This document shows, in pieces, positions 42,878-56,928 of a DNA stretch of 64,000 nt. The notes under the pieces are model-generated. The model was given only the letters and a program-made list of their open reading frames with translations, was not told the DNA's origin and made no database searches. The DNA is taken from assembly GCA_025765595.1 (NCBI GenBank), contig JAIVFH010000038.1, positions 124,001 through 188,000 of the forward strand, given 5' to 3'. This DNA is from Obelidium mucronatum (Eukaryota > Chytridiomycota > Chytridiomycetes > Chytridiales > Chytriomycetaceae). The first letter of the stretch is position 1; every line of letters begins with the position of its first letter. Made by a program: the position numbers and the translations under genes.

Positions 42878-43662
42878 GCTGCACTCCGTGCTTTTCGAAA
42901 CCTTTGACGATCACGGAAAGCTGGACATGGACTTTTCCCATTGCCACTGTTTGTAGCCGAAATCTGTCGCTTGGATTATGGATTAAATCCATGCTCTTCA
43001 ATTGTGGTGTTGCCCCAAGAAAGAATGCTTTGAAATGGGCCCAGCTATTAGTGTTTAAACACGGATTTTAAAGACAGAATTCGTTTTACCCCACACTTGA
43101 TCAGTGAAAGTTCCGGCCGGTCGCCAAGTTACGACATCAAGAGTATGTGTTCCAGGAGTCGTGGGAACATGGACGAAGCCGTATCCAACTGTTTTTTTTT
43201 TTTTTTGAAAACGATTAGGACTCGATTGACTGACTACCTGGGCAAATTATGCAGTAAGACTTACATAGCTCATTTCTTCCAAACATATCTTGATGATATA
43301 CTTGAAATATAAGTTTGGGCCATCCAGCAAGCGTCTTCGTCGTGTAGTGCACATCTGGGGAAAGCGCGTTTTTGGTTTCAGCCAATGTGACAAAGTCACT
43401 CATGTAACACCCACCAACTGGATGGCTCCATACAGAAAATCGATCGTCCTAAGTTTAAATGTATTTTCCCAAGTTTATATCGCGTTCTTGCCTTTGCGTA
43501 ATTAAACCTGTCAAACCTCTCCTGGCACATCAACCTGAGTTTGCCCAGATTCCTCGCCTTCGATCAAGTCCCATCCATCTCCTGCAATGAATGCGAACTT
43601 GGCGCAGAGCTCTGGTCGCGGGAACCCAGAGGCGCCTAAAATAGTTCCAATGCAAAAAACTT
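42878..43662 (-). CDS. B9D2: B9 domain-containing protein 2 (ciliary transition zone)
   Basis: B9D2 is part of the MKS/B9 complex at the transition zone of cilia and flagella. Exons were assembled by hand. Exon 1 (43662-43516): [51 protein letters not shown]. Exon 2: FSVWSHPV. Exon 3: [30 protein letters not shown]. Exon 4 (from 43190): [31 protein letters not shown]. Exon 5 (from about 43034): [51 protein letters not shown], stop near 42878. All introns are short GT-AG. This matches human B9D2 along its whole length (AEVHIIGQILGA, GQTQVDTP, WSHPID, GWPRLHLQVWSQD, FGRCQLAGYGF, PGTHQLDCPTWRP, DRYRLHTAAGG). About 175 residues, the family's usual size. The gene is easy to miss because no exon is long. 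Confidence 0.92.
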
Positions 43663-43753
43663 CAGCCATATTTTTGTTCCCAAAGAATCTATTTTAATGA
43701 GTAATCAATTTTATCTCTATCTATCTGTATCTATACATGGACCTTTCTTCCGT

Positions 43754-46700
43754 TTAGTTAAATATAGCATTCCACCTTGCCCTAAACTTGTCTAAAGCAA
43801 AGAAGGTTCGAACAGGTTTACCAGCAATCCACCGCTCAATCTCTCGATTTTCGTTTGCCTCCAAGTCCCTCCAAAGCCGCACAACTTCTGAAGCCATAAT
43901 ATCTTCCACCAAACTTTGCGTCACTTTGATTGAACCCGTGCCTTCATTGTCGTTGTTCTCATCTTCGACGCGCGCCAGATCTTCACAGGGAACGTGGATC
44001 AGAGAACCAAGACGAAAACGCGCCACTTTGATTCCTTCCCTGTTCGAAATGCTGACGCCTCCTTCAATTATTTCCGTTGCCAGCATAGCTTCAGCTGTGC
44101 CCCCACATTCCATGGACACTACTGGAATACCCAGACCCAGACTTTCCAAAACAACAATTGGCATTCCTTCCAAACGTGAAGTCATGAGGAGAATACCGTT
44201 GTTACTTGTGCCCAATAAAAGCTCTGGAATTTTAGAATGGGGAACAGAGTAATGGAAATATGTAGTGCTCGTTGGAATTGTTGTTCCGGGAGTTGGAGGA
44301 GTATCCAAGAACGGATCACTTTTTAGCTTTCTATAGACTTGGTTCATGAGGGATCCTGTTCCGACCATATGGATTTGACTGGATGACTTGGATGTTTTCG
44401 ATGCTAGTTTATGTAGCTCACGGGCTTTTGAGGCAACTCGGACCCACATGAGTGGGTCTTTTTGATCTTCAAAACGTCCAACGTAAAATAAAGCCGGCGC
44501 AGACTTTGACGATGACCTAGCCTTTTGGTGCGCGAATGATCCTAGGTTCCGCGTTTCTTGGAGAAGCCGTTTCTGCTTTATCCGTTTTATACCGGATTCT
44601 GTGGTGTCATCTGGACCGTCCAATTTCAAGAGGCTGTTTAGGCTTTTGCTGAATTTCGCATTGAAACGATGGTCTGAATTTTCTGGTGGTGCCGTGATGT
44701 GGAAGTCCAAAGGTGGATAAATGATAGAGATCTTTGCAGCTTGGGAGTCACTTAAGGGAACACATCTTCCACCCAGCCATTTTCCATCTTTTGTTTCCAT
44801 GCATGCAGAAGAATTACTTGATTCTTCTGGCTTTCCTAGTGTAGCGTCACCGTGTCCCAGTATGTTCACCAGATGTGCTTTCAAATCTTCTGAAACGACG
44901 ATTCGATGGGTCAAGAGATTCGAAATGCGCGCGCTTCGATGTTCCCAGTTTGTGTTGTCAGTCGGAGGGTGGTGCAGATGAAGTATATCAATGAGAGTGG
45001 ATGGATTCGTTTGGTTTGAGTCTACGGCCTTGTTGGCTTGTCCCCATTTTTCGAGAAGCTCATATCCTAATTGAAAAGAACCTTCAATATAAATAATTGA
45101 AACCCGAACTTGAATTTCTCATCATTACCGACAACTGTTCGTGAATTAATTGCTATATCTGAAATTCGGCTCTCCGCCAAATATTCTACGATGCTCCTTT
45201 GAATTTTTGTATCATTTGATAAATGCTGCAAATGAAATATTTCGTCAACATGCGGTGTGAACAGCGCAGACCAGGGGTGTGGGTGGGTTTCCAAGTTCCG
45301 AGCAACGACTAAAGTCACTTGCTTGTTTTGGACTGATAATGCAGCCAAAACATGTTTATCATAGAGATCTGCGCCCCCAGTTACCATCCACGGAAGCATA
45401 TATAGCACTTGGTCTCGTGGTGCCTTTTTCTTGATGGACTCGAATTTGGAAGGGTTGAATGGGAACACGTGAGACTCATAAAGAGGAGGTAAAGGAGCTA
45501 CAGGATCGACAAGAGAGCCATTGTTTCCTTCACGCTCGTTTACTCTCGTGTATGAATACCAGTGGACTTTCTTCCCTACCCCCCTCTCTTGATATTGCTT
45601 CCTGAGACTCCAAAGCCAGTTAAATTGAGGAATCAATACAGGATCAACTGCATCAAAAGTTCGATAGCACGGCATAAAACCATTCAAGTCTTGAACGCTT
45701 TCATCTTCAATTCCTTCCTCAACAGAAGTACCTCGCCTGCGGGCATTTCTCAACCTCAACAACCTTTCCGCCTCTCTCCTGGTCAAATCCCCGAATGCAA
45801 CTGGATTGTTAACTCTTCCTTCATGAAGCCACTCGCCATCCGCGACTCTCCCAATATCCTCATTTTTTGCTAGAGTATTGAATCCCAACAACCCACGCAT
45901 CCAATTTAACATTCCCTCATCGTCACTTTCATTTGTCATCTTTTTTTCAAGGCTTTCCTTCATGATTTTACTGCTCATACCCAAATCGTGGCGGCGATAC
46001 CAAAATAATCCAGGCTCGCCGCCGACAACCCCAGTCCTTCCAAACGCCAACATTCGAAGCCAAAAATCATAGTCTTCAAAAAACCGGATCGTTGTACGAG
46101 GACAAGAACCACCGACAGCCATGTAATCCCATCTGGAAACCACAGATGTGCTTGTCAACGGATTCTTTGTTTTCAAAATCTCGGAGAGTTGGGAGGGGGG
46201 TGGTGGGTTTGCGTTATGGACATAGGATTTGTTTGAGTCGATTCCGGCGCTTGGTGGTGGTGGCTTTGAAGCTGAAGTCTTGATTATTGGGTTTTGCTGG
46301 CATATTGGTTTGATGGGGTCCGGGAAGTGCATTACAGGCATATGGAGGAATGCGATGCGAGTAGAGGGGGACCTAGGTGCTGGACCAAATGTTTTCGTTA
46401 CGAGGAGAGAAAGTTTTTCAAGTGCAGTGGCGGTTAAGATATCATCTGGGTCTAGGAAAAAGACGTTATGACCTCGAGCAGCCCGCACACCAGTGTTTCG
46501 AGTTTCTGCGAGACCTCTGTTTGTCGGGTGATGAATAATTCTTGCGGGGAGTTTTTGAGGAGGGGGTATGGAAGGTTCAATATCCTGAGGGGGTAACTCT
46601 TCAAAATAATGCGGTGGTGGAGTGTTTCCAAACACCAGGGATTTCAAATTTCTATGATTGCAGTATGGATCGTTAATAGATTGATTGTAAGGTGGCAAAT

Positions 46701-47987
46701 CGCCATCCCAAAGCCCATCCGATCTCTTAAGCATTTCTTCAAACTCCGCCAACAACAAAGTAGACGCCATGGATGAATTAGAACCATCGTTTACGATTAT
46801 AATTTCAAAGTCGGAGAATGATTGTATTGCCAGTGATTTTAAAGTTTGAAGAAACCATATTGGGTGAGGGACGTTATAGAATGGAACAATCACAGAAACA
46901 GACGGCCTCCAGATGCTCTTCAAAAGCGATAAAGGGCTTAAATATTCAGGCGCCGTGTTTCGGATTTTCCTAATGTCAATCTTGCATTTTTCGCTGCTGT
47001 CACTCAGCACATCAGTTGTTGCCAGTAGTGGAATGGGGATATGGAGACCACGAATACCCCATAAGCTAAACTGCACCCAAAATCTACCTTGTTCATTACA
47101 AGCAGATAAATCTGCAGCACCCTCTCCCAATATCCTAAAACTCGTATCTTTATGAAGCTCCTGATAACTTTGCCAAACTCGATATGGTATCAGCATCGAT
47201 GTAGAGGGTGGATGTGCTGATCTCGAAGACATGTCATTTTGTCTAGTTTGTGAAGTTGTGCCGACAGCGGCATCATAAGGATTGAATTCGTCTTCGCTGA
47301 AACCAATCTCAACCAGCGAGTCCTTATCTGCTGAAGAGTCAAGAATATTGGGAAATACGAATTGGTTGGTTTCACTGGCAGCAAAATGGGCCAAGATCAT
47401 GTGTGACAACGCGTCAGATCCCACAAAAGATTCACAGTGGTCCAAAAACAACAAGAGCAGACTATCTTCGCCGTCGATTCCTGAAATATCATCTTTCCGT
47501 ATGGAATAAATACTTGAATTCTTTTGTGGATGTCGGCAGTTTGGTTGAAAAGATATGACGCCTTGTTTTTCGTTCCAAAACCTCTGAAGATGAGAAATAT
47601 CCTCCGAAATGCATGCATTATAGTCCTTATCGGATTCATCGCCTATTACTGGTGTTTCTTCTGGTCTGGTCAATGTGAGAACTACTGAATGAATATGACC
47701 GATGCCAACAGGTATTCTCTGCACCATAATTGAAGAGAGCGCCTCTTGGGCAAGGGATTTTGATTTACAGGTAAGAATTATATTTAGTTTGGCATCTGGT
47801 ACGATGTTAAGACTGTGTGAGACTTAGGATCTGATAGAACTGCATGAAAACAATGACCTGGCTGCACAAAGGAATCACGCGAGTCCGGTTCCTTCAAGTA
47901 TTTGCTTTGAAAGAGAACCGAAGTCGCGACTAGAAGCAAAGTAAATGCCGAGGTTTTGATCAAGAATACGGTGTGGTGGAATTGCAT
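43754..47987 (-). CDS. Membrane-anchored GT2-GT4 fusion glycosyltransferase
   Basis: This protein of about 1,350 residues has two glycosyltransferase modules. A type II signal anchor (SAFTLLLVATSVLFQSKYL) opens exon 1 (start 47987); a one-base change near 47790 joins KLNIILTCKSKSLAQEALSS. The GT2 (A-fold) module has SVSVIVPFYNVPHPIWFLQT, FEIIIVNDGSNSSMAST, NRGLAETRNTGVRAARGHNV, FFLDPDDILTATALEKL (DxD-like DPDD) and FFEDYDFWLRMLAFGRTGV. The GT4 (B-fold) module has VLYMLPWMVTGGADLYDKHV, LTHRIVVSEDLKAHLV, YVGRFEDQKDPLMWVRVASK, and SRLEGMPIVVLESLGLGIPV, the EX7E catalytic motif, then ECGGTAEAML. One intron at about 45000-45067 interrupts the GT4 part. Probably Golgi-resident, making a surface polysaccharide or glycan. 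Such fusions are known in bacteria; origin by transfer is possible but not shown. Confidence 0.82.
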
Positions 47988-48071
47988 GTGATAAAAAGGA
48001 AATTTTGTAATTATACTCGATCGCGTGCGTTTTTTTTTAAAAAAGAAGAAACAAAGAGGTTCTCTTGGATG

Positions 48072-49804
<1,733 letters not shown>

Positions 49805-49856
49805 GACTTTTTTTTTTTTTTAAATAATTCCACTATCACCAAACCGTAGCAATCAC

Positions 49857-52800
49857 TTATGGACGGAACAACTTCAACGCCAAAGAAGATAAAACCACAG
49901 TAACACTACTCAACGCCATCGCCAATCCCGCAATCCAAGGACTCAACATGAACCCATTAGCCGGAAAATACAAGACTCCAGCTGCGATGGGGATTCCCAC
50001 AATATTGTAAATGAAGGCGCCTCCCATATTAATGTAGATCCTTCTCAACACTGTACGACTCAGTTTCAATAGAATCACAATATCCGAGAGTTCAGAACGA
50101 AGAAGCACCGCAGATGCAGATTCAATTGCAATATCAGATCCACCGCCCAACGCAATACTGGACAAAAAAAAATTGTTAGAAAAACGATAAAAAGAAAACA
50201 AACAGCCTGTCGTCATACCCAACATCGGCATTCGCAAGCGCAATCGAATCATTAATCCCATCCCCCGCAAAAGCAACCTTCCACTTCTTATTAACAGCCT
50301 TCTGTTGCTCTTTAATCTCCAACACCTTGTTGCCTTTATCCATCGGCATACAGCCAGCAATGACATTCTCGGAATCAATGCCAACCATCCTTGCCACAGC
50401 TTTGGCAGTCGCAGGTTGATCCCCTGTCATCATCACAACACGAATTCCCATCTTCTTGAGTGCAGCCACAGTCTGGAATGTTGTTGTCCGCGGCGGGTCG
50501 CTAATCGCAAGTACGCACAATAACCGCGCAGTCCCACCAAGGGATCTAGTTCCCTTGTATTGACGGACTCCAACATATACTGCCGTTTTCCCTTCAGATT
50601 GCCAGAGATCAACCTTCTTGCAAACAGCGTCAAACTCTGCGTCGGTGGGCGGGATGCATTCGTTTGTATCCATAACCCATCGTTTACTTCCAATGAAAGC
50701 CTTGAAATTAAAAGATGACGAAGACTTTTCCGGATGCACAAGTTGCGCCTCAAGACCCATTCCAGCAACTTCTTTGACTTGCCCGACTTGCCATCCATTC
50801 CCAACTGGTGTTGACGATGAAATGACTTCGTCTGGTTTCGTCACTGCCATAGACTGGTTCTTTGCGCGGCTCCGTGGGATCGCGTAATTCATGGCGGCTG
50901 TCGCCAGTGGATGCGAGCTGGAGCTTTCCATTATCGAAATTAATGTGAAAAGCTCCTTCTCAGTGACTAGCGGGGCAGCACCGTCATCACCCCCTTCAGC
51001 GTTTGCAAATGTGTCAAACGATGTCATTGAATTGACCCGCTTGTTTTCAGTGAAGTTGTCATCCGCACCACCAAGCGTAACAATAGAGTCTGTGACGGTT
51101 GGTTTCCCAACAGTCAGTGTCCCAGTCTTGTCAAAAATAATAGTCTTGACTGCACTAGCCATCTGGAGTGCAGCACCTCCTCCTTTAACCAGAATACCGT
51201 ACTTTGCAGCAACTGATAAGTTTTTTAAATGAGATTTAAAAAAAAAAAAAAAAAAAACCAAAATAGTAATAATCATGACACTCACCCCCAGTCCCCACCA
51301 TGACAGCAGTAGGAGTAGCCAAACCAAGCGCACACGGGCACGCAATCACCAACACAGCAATCGCAAAATTCAATGCAAACTCAAAACCCATTGCTTCACC
51401 CTTACCCTCGCCCCCACCATCCTCACCATCACCACCACCACCACCAACAAACACTCCAACCATCATCCACACAAAAAAAGTAACCACCGAAATCGCCACC
51501 ACAACAGGAACAAACACTCTACTCACAGAATCCGCAACCGCCTGAATCGGCGCCTTCATCATCTGCGCATCCTCCACACACGCAACAATCCTCGCCAACA
51601 CAGTCTCACTCCCAATATGTACCGCCTTAATCAACACCGCGGATCCACTGCTGTTTAAGGTTCCACCCGTCAGTGCGTCTCCAGGGGTTTTGAGGGATGG
51701 AATCGGTTCGCCGGTGAGCATGCTTTCGTCAACGTGGGTTGTGCCGGACACGAGGAGCGCGTCGCAGGGGAAGCGGGCGCCGACGGGGACTTTGAGGATG
51801 TCTCCGACTTGGATTAGGCCGGCTTCGATTGTTTCTTCGTTTAGAATGTCGAATGGGTTGGTGCTGGTGCTGGTGCTGCTGGTACCCTGACTTTCTGTGT
51901 CGGTTGCTGCTGATGATGATGAAGATGTTGCTGATGCTGCGCGGAGGTGGACGAGAATCACCTTGTCTGGAGTGAGACCGATTAATTGGGTTACAGCTTC
52001 ACCCGTCTTTCCCTTTGCATAACTTTCCAAAAACTTTCCGAGAAGGATAAAAAAGAGGAGAAGGATGGAAGTTTCAAAGTATTGGTTCATGGTTGCAGAT
52101 GCGGCAGGAGAGAGCATGGACCCAATCAATGAGTAGACAGAGTAAAAGTAAGCAGCGCTTGTTCCAAGCGCGACCAGGACGTCCATCTATAAATGGAAAA
52201 AGAAAGGATAGATATATATCAGGACGAGTCTCATAAGCTCATACAATTCCTAAAAAGTTGATTGGAAAACAACTTTACTTACGTTCGCTGATTTCGCATA
52301 TCTCAAACTCTTCCAGGCACCCTTGTAAAACCTGGCACCCATCCAAAACTGTACAGGGGTCGCAAGAATCCACATGATCAGCGCTTCCCAAGTCAATCCC
52401 GCAATAACTTCCTTTTGAAACGCGTCATGAAGCGCATTCCCTTCTGGAAGCACCATTCCAATCACCATTGCTACAATCACTGCTGGAAGCGCAAAGCAAA
52501 ATGTAATGGCAGTTTCCTTGTAGAATTGAAGCATCTCTTTGCGCGATCGTTGGTGTGCGACGCTGTGCATGTTTGTGTCTTGGGAGAGGGATGCAGTGAA
52601 GCCTGCATCAGTGATTGTGGATATCAGTTGCCGTGTTCCGATTCTTTTTGAGTCGTGTTTGATGACGGCCTAGTATGAGATTTTCTTGTAAGAAAGAAAC
52701 AAGAACACACTGCAGTAGGCGGTACAAGAAAAAAGAAAGGAAAAGAAAGAATCACCGCCTACGGCGGTACAAAGAAAAGAAGAAAAAAACACCGGTAGAA

Positions 52801-55058
52801 CACACCGCCTATGGCGGTAAAAAGAAAAGAAAAAAGAATCACCGCCTTCGGCGGAGCACACCGCCTTCGGCGGTAGAACACACCGCCTACGGCGGTACAA
52901 AGAAAAGAAAAAAGAATCACCGCCTTTGGCGGTAGAACACACCGCCTTCGGCGGTACAAAAAAAAAAGAATCACCGCCTACGGCGGTAGAACACACCGCC
53001 TACGGCAGTACAAAGAAAAGAAAAAAGAATCACCGCCTTCGGCGGTAGAACACACCGCCTTCGGCGGTACAAAGAAAAGAAAAAAGAATCACCGCCTTCG
53101 GCGGTACAAAGAAAAGCAAAAAGAAATACCGCCTTCGGCGGAGCACACCGCCTACGGCGGTACAAAGAAAAGAAAAAAAGAAACACCGCCTTCGGCGGAG
53201 CACACCGCCTTCGGCGGTAGAACACACCGCCTACGGCGGTACAAAGAAAAGAAAAAAGAATCACCGCCTTCGGCGGTAGAACACACCGCCTTCGGCGGTA
53301 CAAAGAAAAGAAAAAAGAATCACCGCCTTCGGCGGTACAAAGAAAAGCAAAAAGAAATACCGCCTTCGGCGGAGCACACCGCCTACGGCGGTACAAAGAA
53401 AAGAAATAAGAATCACCGCCTTCGGCGGAGCACACCGCCTACGGCGGTACAAAGAAAAGAAAAAAGAATCACCGCCTACGGCGGTACAAAGAAAAGAAAA
53501 AAGAATCACCGCCTTCGGCGGTAGAACACACCGCCTTCGGCGGTACAAAAAAAAAAGAAAAAAGAAATACCGCCTTCGGCGGAGCACACCGCCTTCGGCG
53601 GTAGAACACACCGCCTACGGCGGTACAAAGAAAAGAAAAAAAGAATCACCGCCTTCGGCGGAGCACACCGCCTTCGGCGGTAGAACACACCGCCTTCGGC
53701 GTCGCCTACGGCGGTAGGTAGAAAACACCAATACCAACCATATTCGTCAACAAACTGACATGAACCGAATCAACACCATCCAAAGAACCAACAATAGATT
53801 CAACACTAGCAACACAACTAGCACAAGTCATACCACCAACTTCCAATTTAGTAGTAGTAGTAAAAAAAGCAGAAGGAGCAGCAGAATCAAAATGATTCTC
53901 ATGAACCTTGTTCTTATTTGCAGATCCACCACCATCAACACCATCCACAATATCAATAAAAGAGCTGCTCACTGTAGTAAATCTATTATTGTAATGGGAA
54001 AGAGAAGAGGGGCTATCAGGAGGAGGAATCTGTGACAATTGTTGTTGATGTTGATGATGTGGGCGATCCAACACAGTGGAAGAAGAATGATTCAAGACTT
54101 CGAAACCACAATCTTGAATAATTTGAGAAATTGTAGAAACCGGCAGTATGGCAGAGTCATGGACAATGATGGCGCGCTGGAAGGGAAGCAGCGAAATCTC
54201 AACAGGACCAGCCACACCCTTTACAGATTGAAAGGCGCGAGTCAGAGACTGCACGCATGAGGCGCACGAGAGTCCAGACAAGAGGAAATCCGAGTGAACA
54301 ATTGACGTCGGACTGCCCGTTGTGGCGACTTTCACGCTCGCGACTTCGAAGCCGAGCCCTTCGATCTTTTCCCGAAAGAACGCGTCCAGATCGATCCCCG
54401 CCCCAATCGCGTTTGCGTCGATGCGCAGCGACGCGCAGTTTGCCGCGAGCGACACTGCGACGGACGGCTTGTCGCAGCCGGGCACGGCGGCCAGCGACGC
54501 GGCGACGGTGTTTGCGCACGCGGCGCACGTCATGCCGGCGATGGCGATGGTGACGGCGACAGTTGGTGTTGTCGTAGTCGCAGTCGGTGTTGGCGGTGAT
54601 GCCCTCGTAGAACTTGTAGAAGAGCAAGAAGACTCCTCCGACGCAGACGCAGAGTACCCCGCAGACCGCAGCACGCGCACGCACTCGGCAGCCGCCGCCG
54701 CCGCCGACGCCGCCCTCGCCACGCGCACAGCGACGCGCAGCGCGGCGGCGTCGCCCGGCGCCGACTCGAACGCGACGCTCTTCGCCGCCAGCACGCCGCG
54801 CAGCAGGCGGTACTTGACGTCGACAAACGCACACCGCACGCGCGTCGGGCACTGCGCTCGCATCGCCGCATTCGCCACGCACGAGGGCAGGCCGTGGATC
54901 GCAGGCTGCAGCTGCGTCGGCAGCACCACAACGAGGACGATCGACGCCGACGACGACAAAGACGCCGCTGACAAATTCGCTGACAAATTGCAGCGGCACA
55001 CTGAGCACGAACACTTGGCGCATTCGCAGACCACACAGCGGTGGTCGGGTGAAGTCAT
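49857..55058 (-). CDS. Copper-transporting P1B-type ATPase (CCC2/ATP7-like)
   Basis: This pump moves Cu(I) into the secretory pathway. Order: an N-terminal cysteine cluster (CVVCECAKCSCSVCRC); a degenerate HMA domain (IHGLPSCVANA, without CxxC); three HMA domains with copper-binding CxxC (AGMTCAACANTV, SGLSCASCVQSL, GGMTCASCVASV, the last completed by VIKHDSKRIGTRQLISTIT after a 1,069 bp intron); TM1-2 and TM3-4 (52570-52280, 52186-52010); the actuator TGEPIPSLKTPGD with STHVDESMLTGEP; TM6 with the CPC motif (VLVIACPCALGLATPTAVMV); DKTGTLTVGKPTVTD (phosphorylated Asp); SSSHPLATAAM (HP locus); GDGINDSIALANADVG; and TM7-8 near the end (IYINMGGAFIYNIVGIPIAA). It has five or so introns. About 1,150 residues. 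Exon 1 (54300-55058) is very GC-rich. All catalytic motifs are intact in readable frames. Confidence 0.94.
52670..53738 (-). repeat. About 1 kb palindromic minisatellite filling a copper-ATPase intron
   Basis: The whole intron (donor ATG|GTTGG, acceptor CTAG|GCCGTC) is packed, from about 52713 to 53717, with some 35 copies of a 15-base palindrome, ACCGCC-NNN-GGCGGT (loops TTC or TAC on the plus strand, with rare variants TAT and TTT). Two alternating spacers link them: short AGAACAC or AGCAC, and long ACAAAGAAAAGAAAAAAGAATC. In the sense of the gene the long spacer is a polypyrimidine tract. Reading frames across it (up to 154 codons) are repeat artefacts. The family recurs in NUP85 intron 3. 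Confidence 0.95.
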
Positions 55059-55476
55059 TCTTTCTTTCTTTTTTTATTTATTGATTAAAAATTGAAATAG
55101 TATTGATTTCAAATGCACTCATGGGCGCCACCGATTATCAACATGTTGTAGCTTTCTTACCTTCAACACTCGAAGTCCCCATCTAAAAATCACCAAAACA
55201 CTGGATCTATGATGGTATGATTGCTACTAGCAATAGCAAATTTTGATATACAAATTATGTTATAAGTATAGTACTATATATGTATAGGTACAGCGAACCC
55301 TAATTGCTACAATTTCCGCATACTGCTACTATATGTCGTGGAGGAGCGTAGTGGGCTGGTTTGTAAGTTCTGGCCTCTCGGCGGAGGAAGAAAGTTGCTT
55401 TTTTTTTGTCGGACGAATAAGCGAGGAAATCCACTTTTACATAAAACCAATAATATTTATTTTAATTTTCTCCCAA
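55059..55476. other. Region between copper ATPase and unknown zinc-finger gene
   Basis: AT-rich divergent upstream region shared by the copper ATPase (minus) and the following plus-strand gene. An ATG at 55333 opens a frame that runs into the next gene and could extend it by 48 residues; otherwise nothing is seen. Confidence 0.35.
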
Positions 55477-56857
55477 ATGCTTGGTGGCCGAGATGGAAAC
55501 GATAAGGTCCCCTTCAAGTGGTCAATTCTGGATACAAGAGGAAAGAAACTCGCTGACGGCTTCAATAAGTTTCCTGTCGAGGATACATTGGAAGATGCCT
55601 TTATCGAAAGAGCAACCAACAAGGGTCTCTTGGTCGGCTACAAACTGTGCAAAATTCTCGTTGGCAGTCAAGATTACTCACGTCCAACGGCGGAGACTGA
55701 AGCTCTCATGAAGTTTACCGATTTGAAAGAATTCGGATATCGCGTTGTTGAGTTTATTATCGAGAAGGACGAGCCCCCTCCGCCTACCACCCCTGCTCCT
55801 GCTATTAATCCTCTTTCTCAGCTAGTGTCCCGTACCGTGAGTTTATTTTTATCTCAGTAAAAGTCTAATTAAATATTGAAAATAGGCTTCTGACACTGTG
55901 CCTTTGAGTCAGGCATATTCACCTGTTTCTGGCCGCCACGTAGCCAATAAGCGCGAGTGAGTATTTTTTCCAAGCTACCTTTTCTTGAAAAACGAATTGA
56001 CTGGCTGTTGAGGAGACGGGGTTCCGGAAACGTTTCCTCTTCCAAGGAAACGCCAGCGGACAAGGAAAACATTCAAAATAAAGACAGCACAGATTCTGAG
56101 GAAGAGGAATCGCGGCCAAAGAAAAGGAATCACACACAAATAAAGTGAGGTCTTTTCCATTTCTATTGTTGAACGCGATGTAACAATTACACTTAGCTTC
56201 AGCCCTAAACGACAACATTCCCCTTCTCTTCAGACCGAAAGGGGCTCGGAGGCAACAAGTGAAGCAAGTATTCCTTTGGAGCCTGACTATGACATGGCTG
56301 ATGATGACAATGAGATGACTGAACTTGGAGCCGAGACAGAATTTGAAAGTGCAAATAATCCAACAGCAAATAATGACGAGTCAGAACGGGATTTGATTAC
56401 GTTCAGTAACTTGCCGTCTGAGTCGACGGCTTTTGATGTTTCCACTGTCGGCGAAGATCCCACAACAACAAACAAAAAGAACAATGACGAGTATGATCCC
56501 ACCATTTCTCTGTATTTTGTTTGCGTGTTTGCTATTAGATTGTTTGACCGTGTGAATTTTTCTTTTAGGTCAACGCCTCTGCCACAACAGCCACCTTGTC
56601 CGCAGGCTAAAACGAATTTATCGGACAAAACGGAAGTTCTGGCGTCAGAGTGTGATGTCGATAATTCGACGTCAAAAGCTAGCTCCTCGGTCTGCAAAGA
56701 ATCCGGCAGCGCATATGCAGCGATCATTCCCGCAGGATTATTAGCAGCGGCACCTGAACTTAACAAAGAGTTCGAACGCCGTTGGTACTCTAACTACGGC
56801 GAAGCTGACGCATCACACATTTTAGCCACCTCCACACCCAACACCCCGTACGTAAAA

Positions 56858-56928
<71 letters not shown>

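Noticed and set aside
52675..53688. Long open frames (up to 154 codons) across the palindromic array, rich in RRRRC and PPKAV repeats
   Set aside because: They are translations of the minisatellite inside an intron, with no start context or protein-like composition.
52713..53717. Regular palindromic repeats resembling a CRISPR array
   Set aside because: Spacers are two repeated low-complexity sequences and not unique, the host is a eukaryote, and the array is bounded by splice sites.
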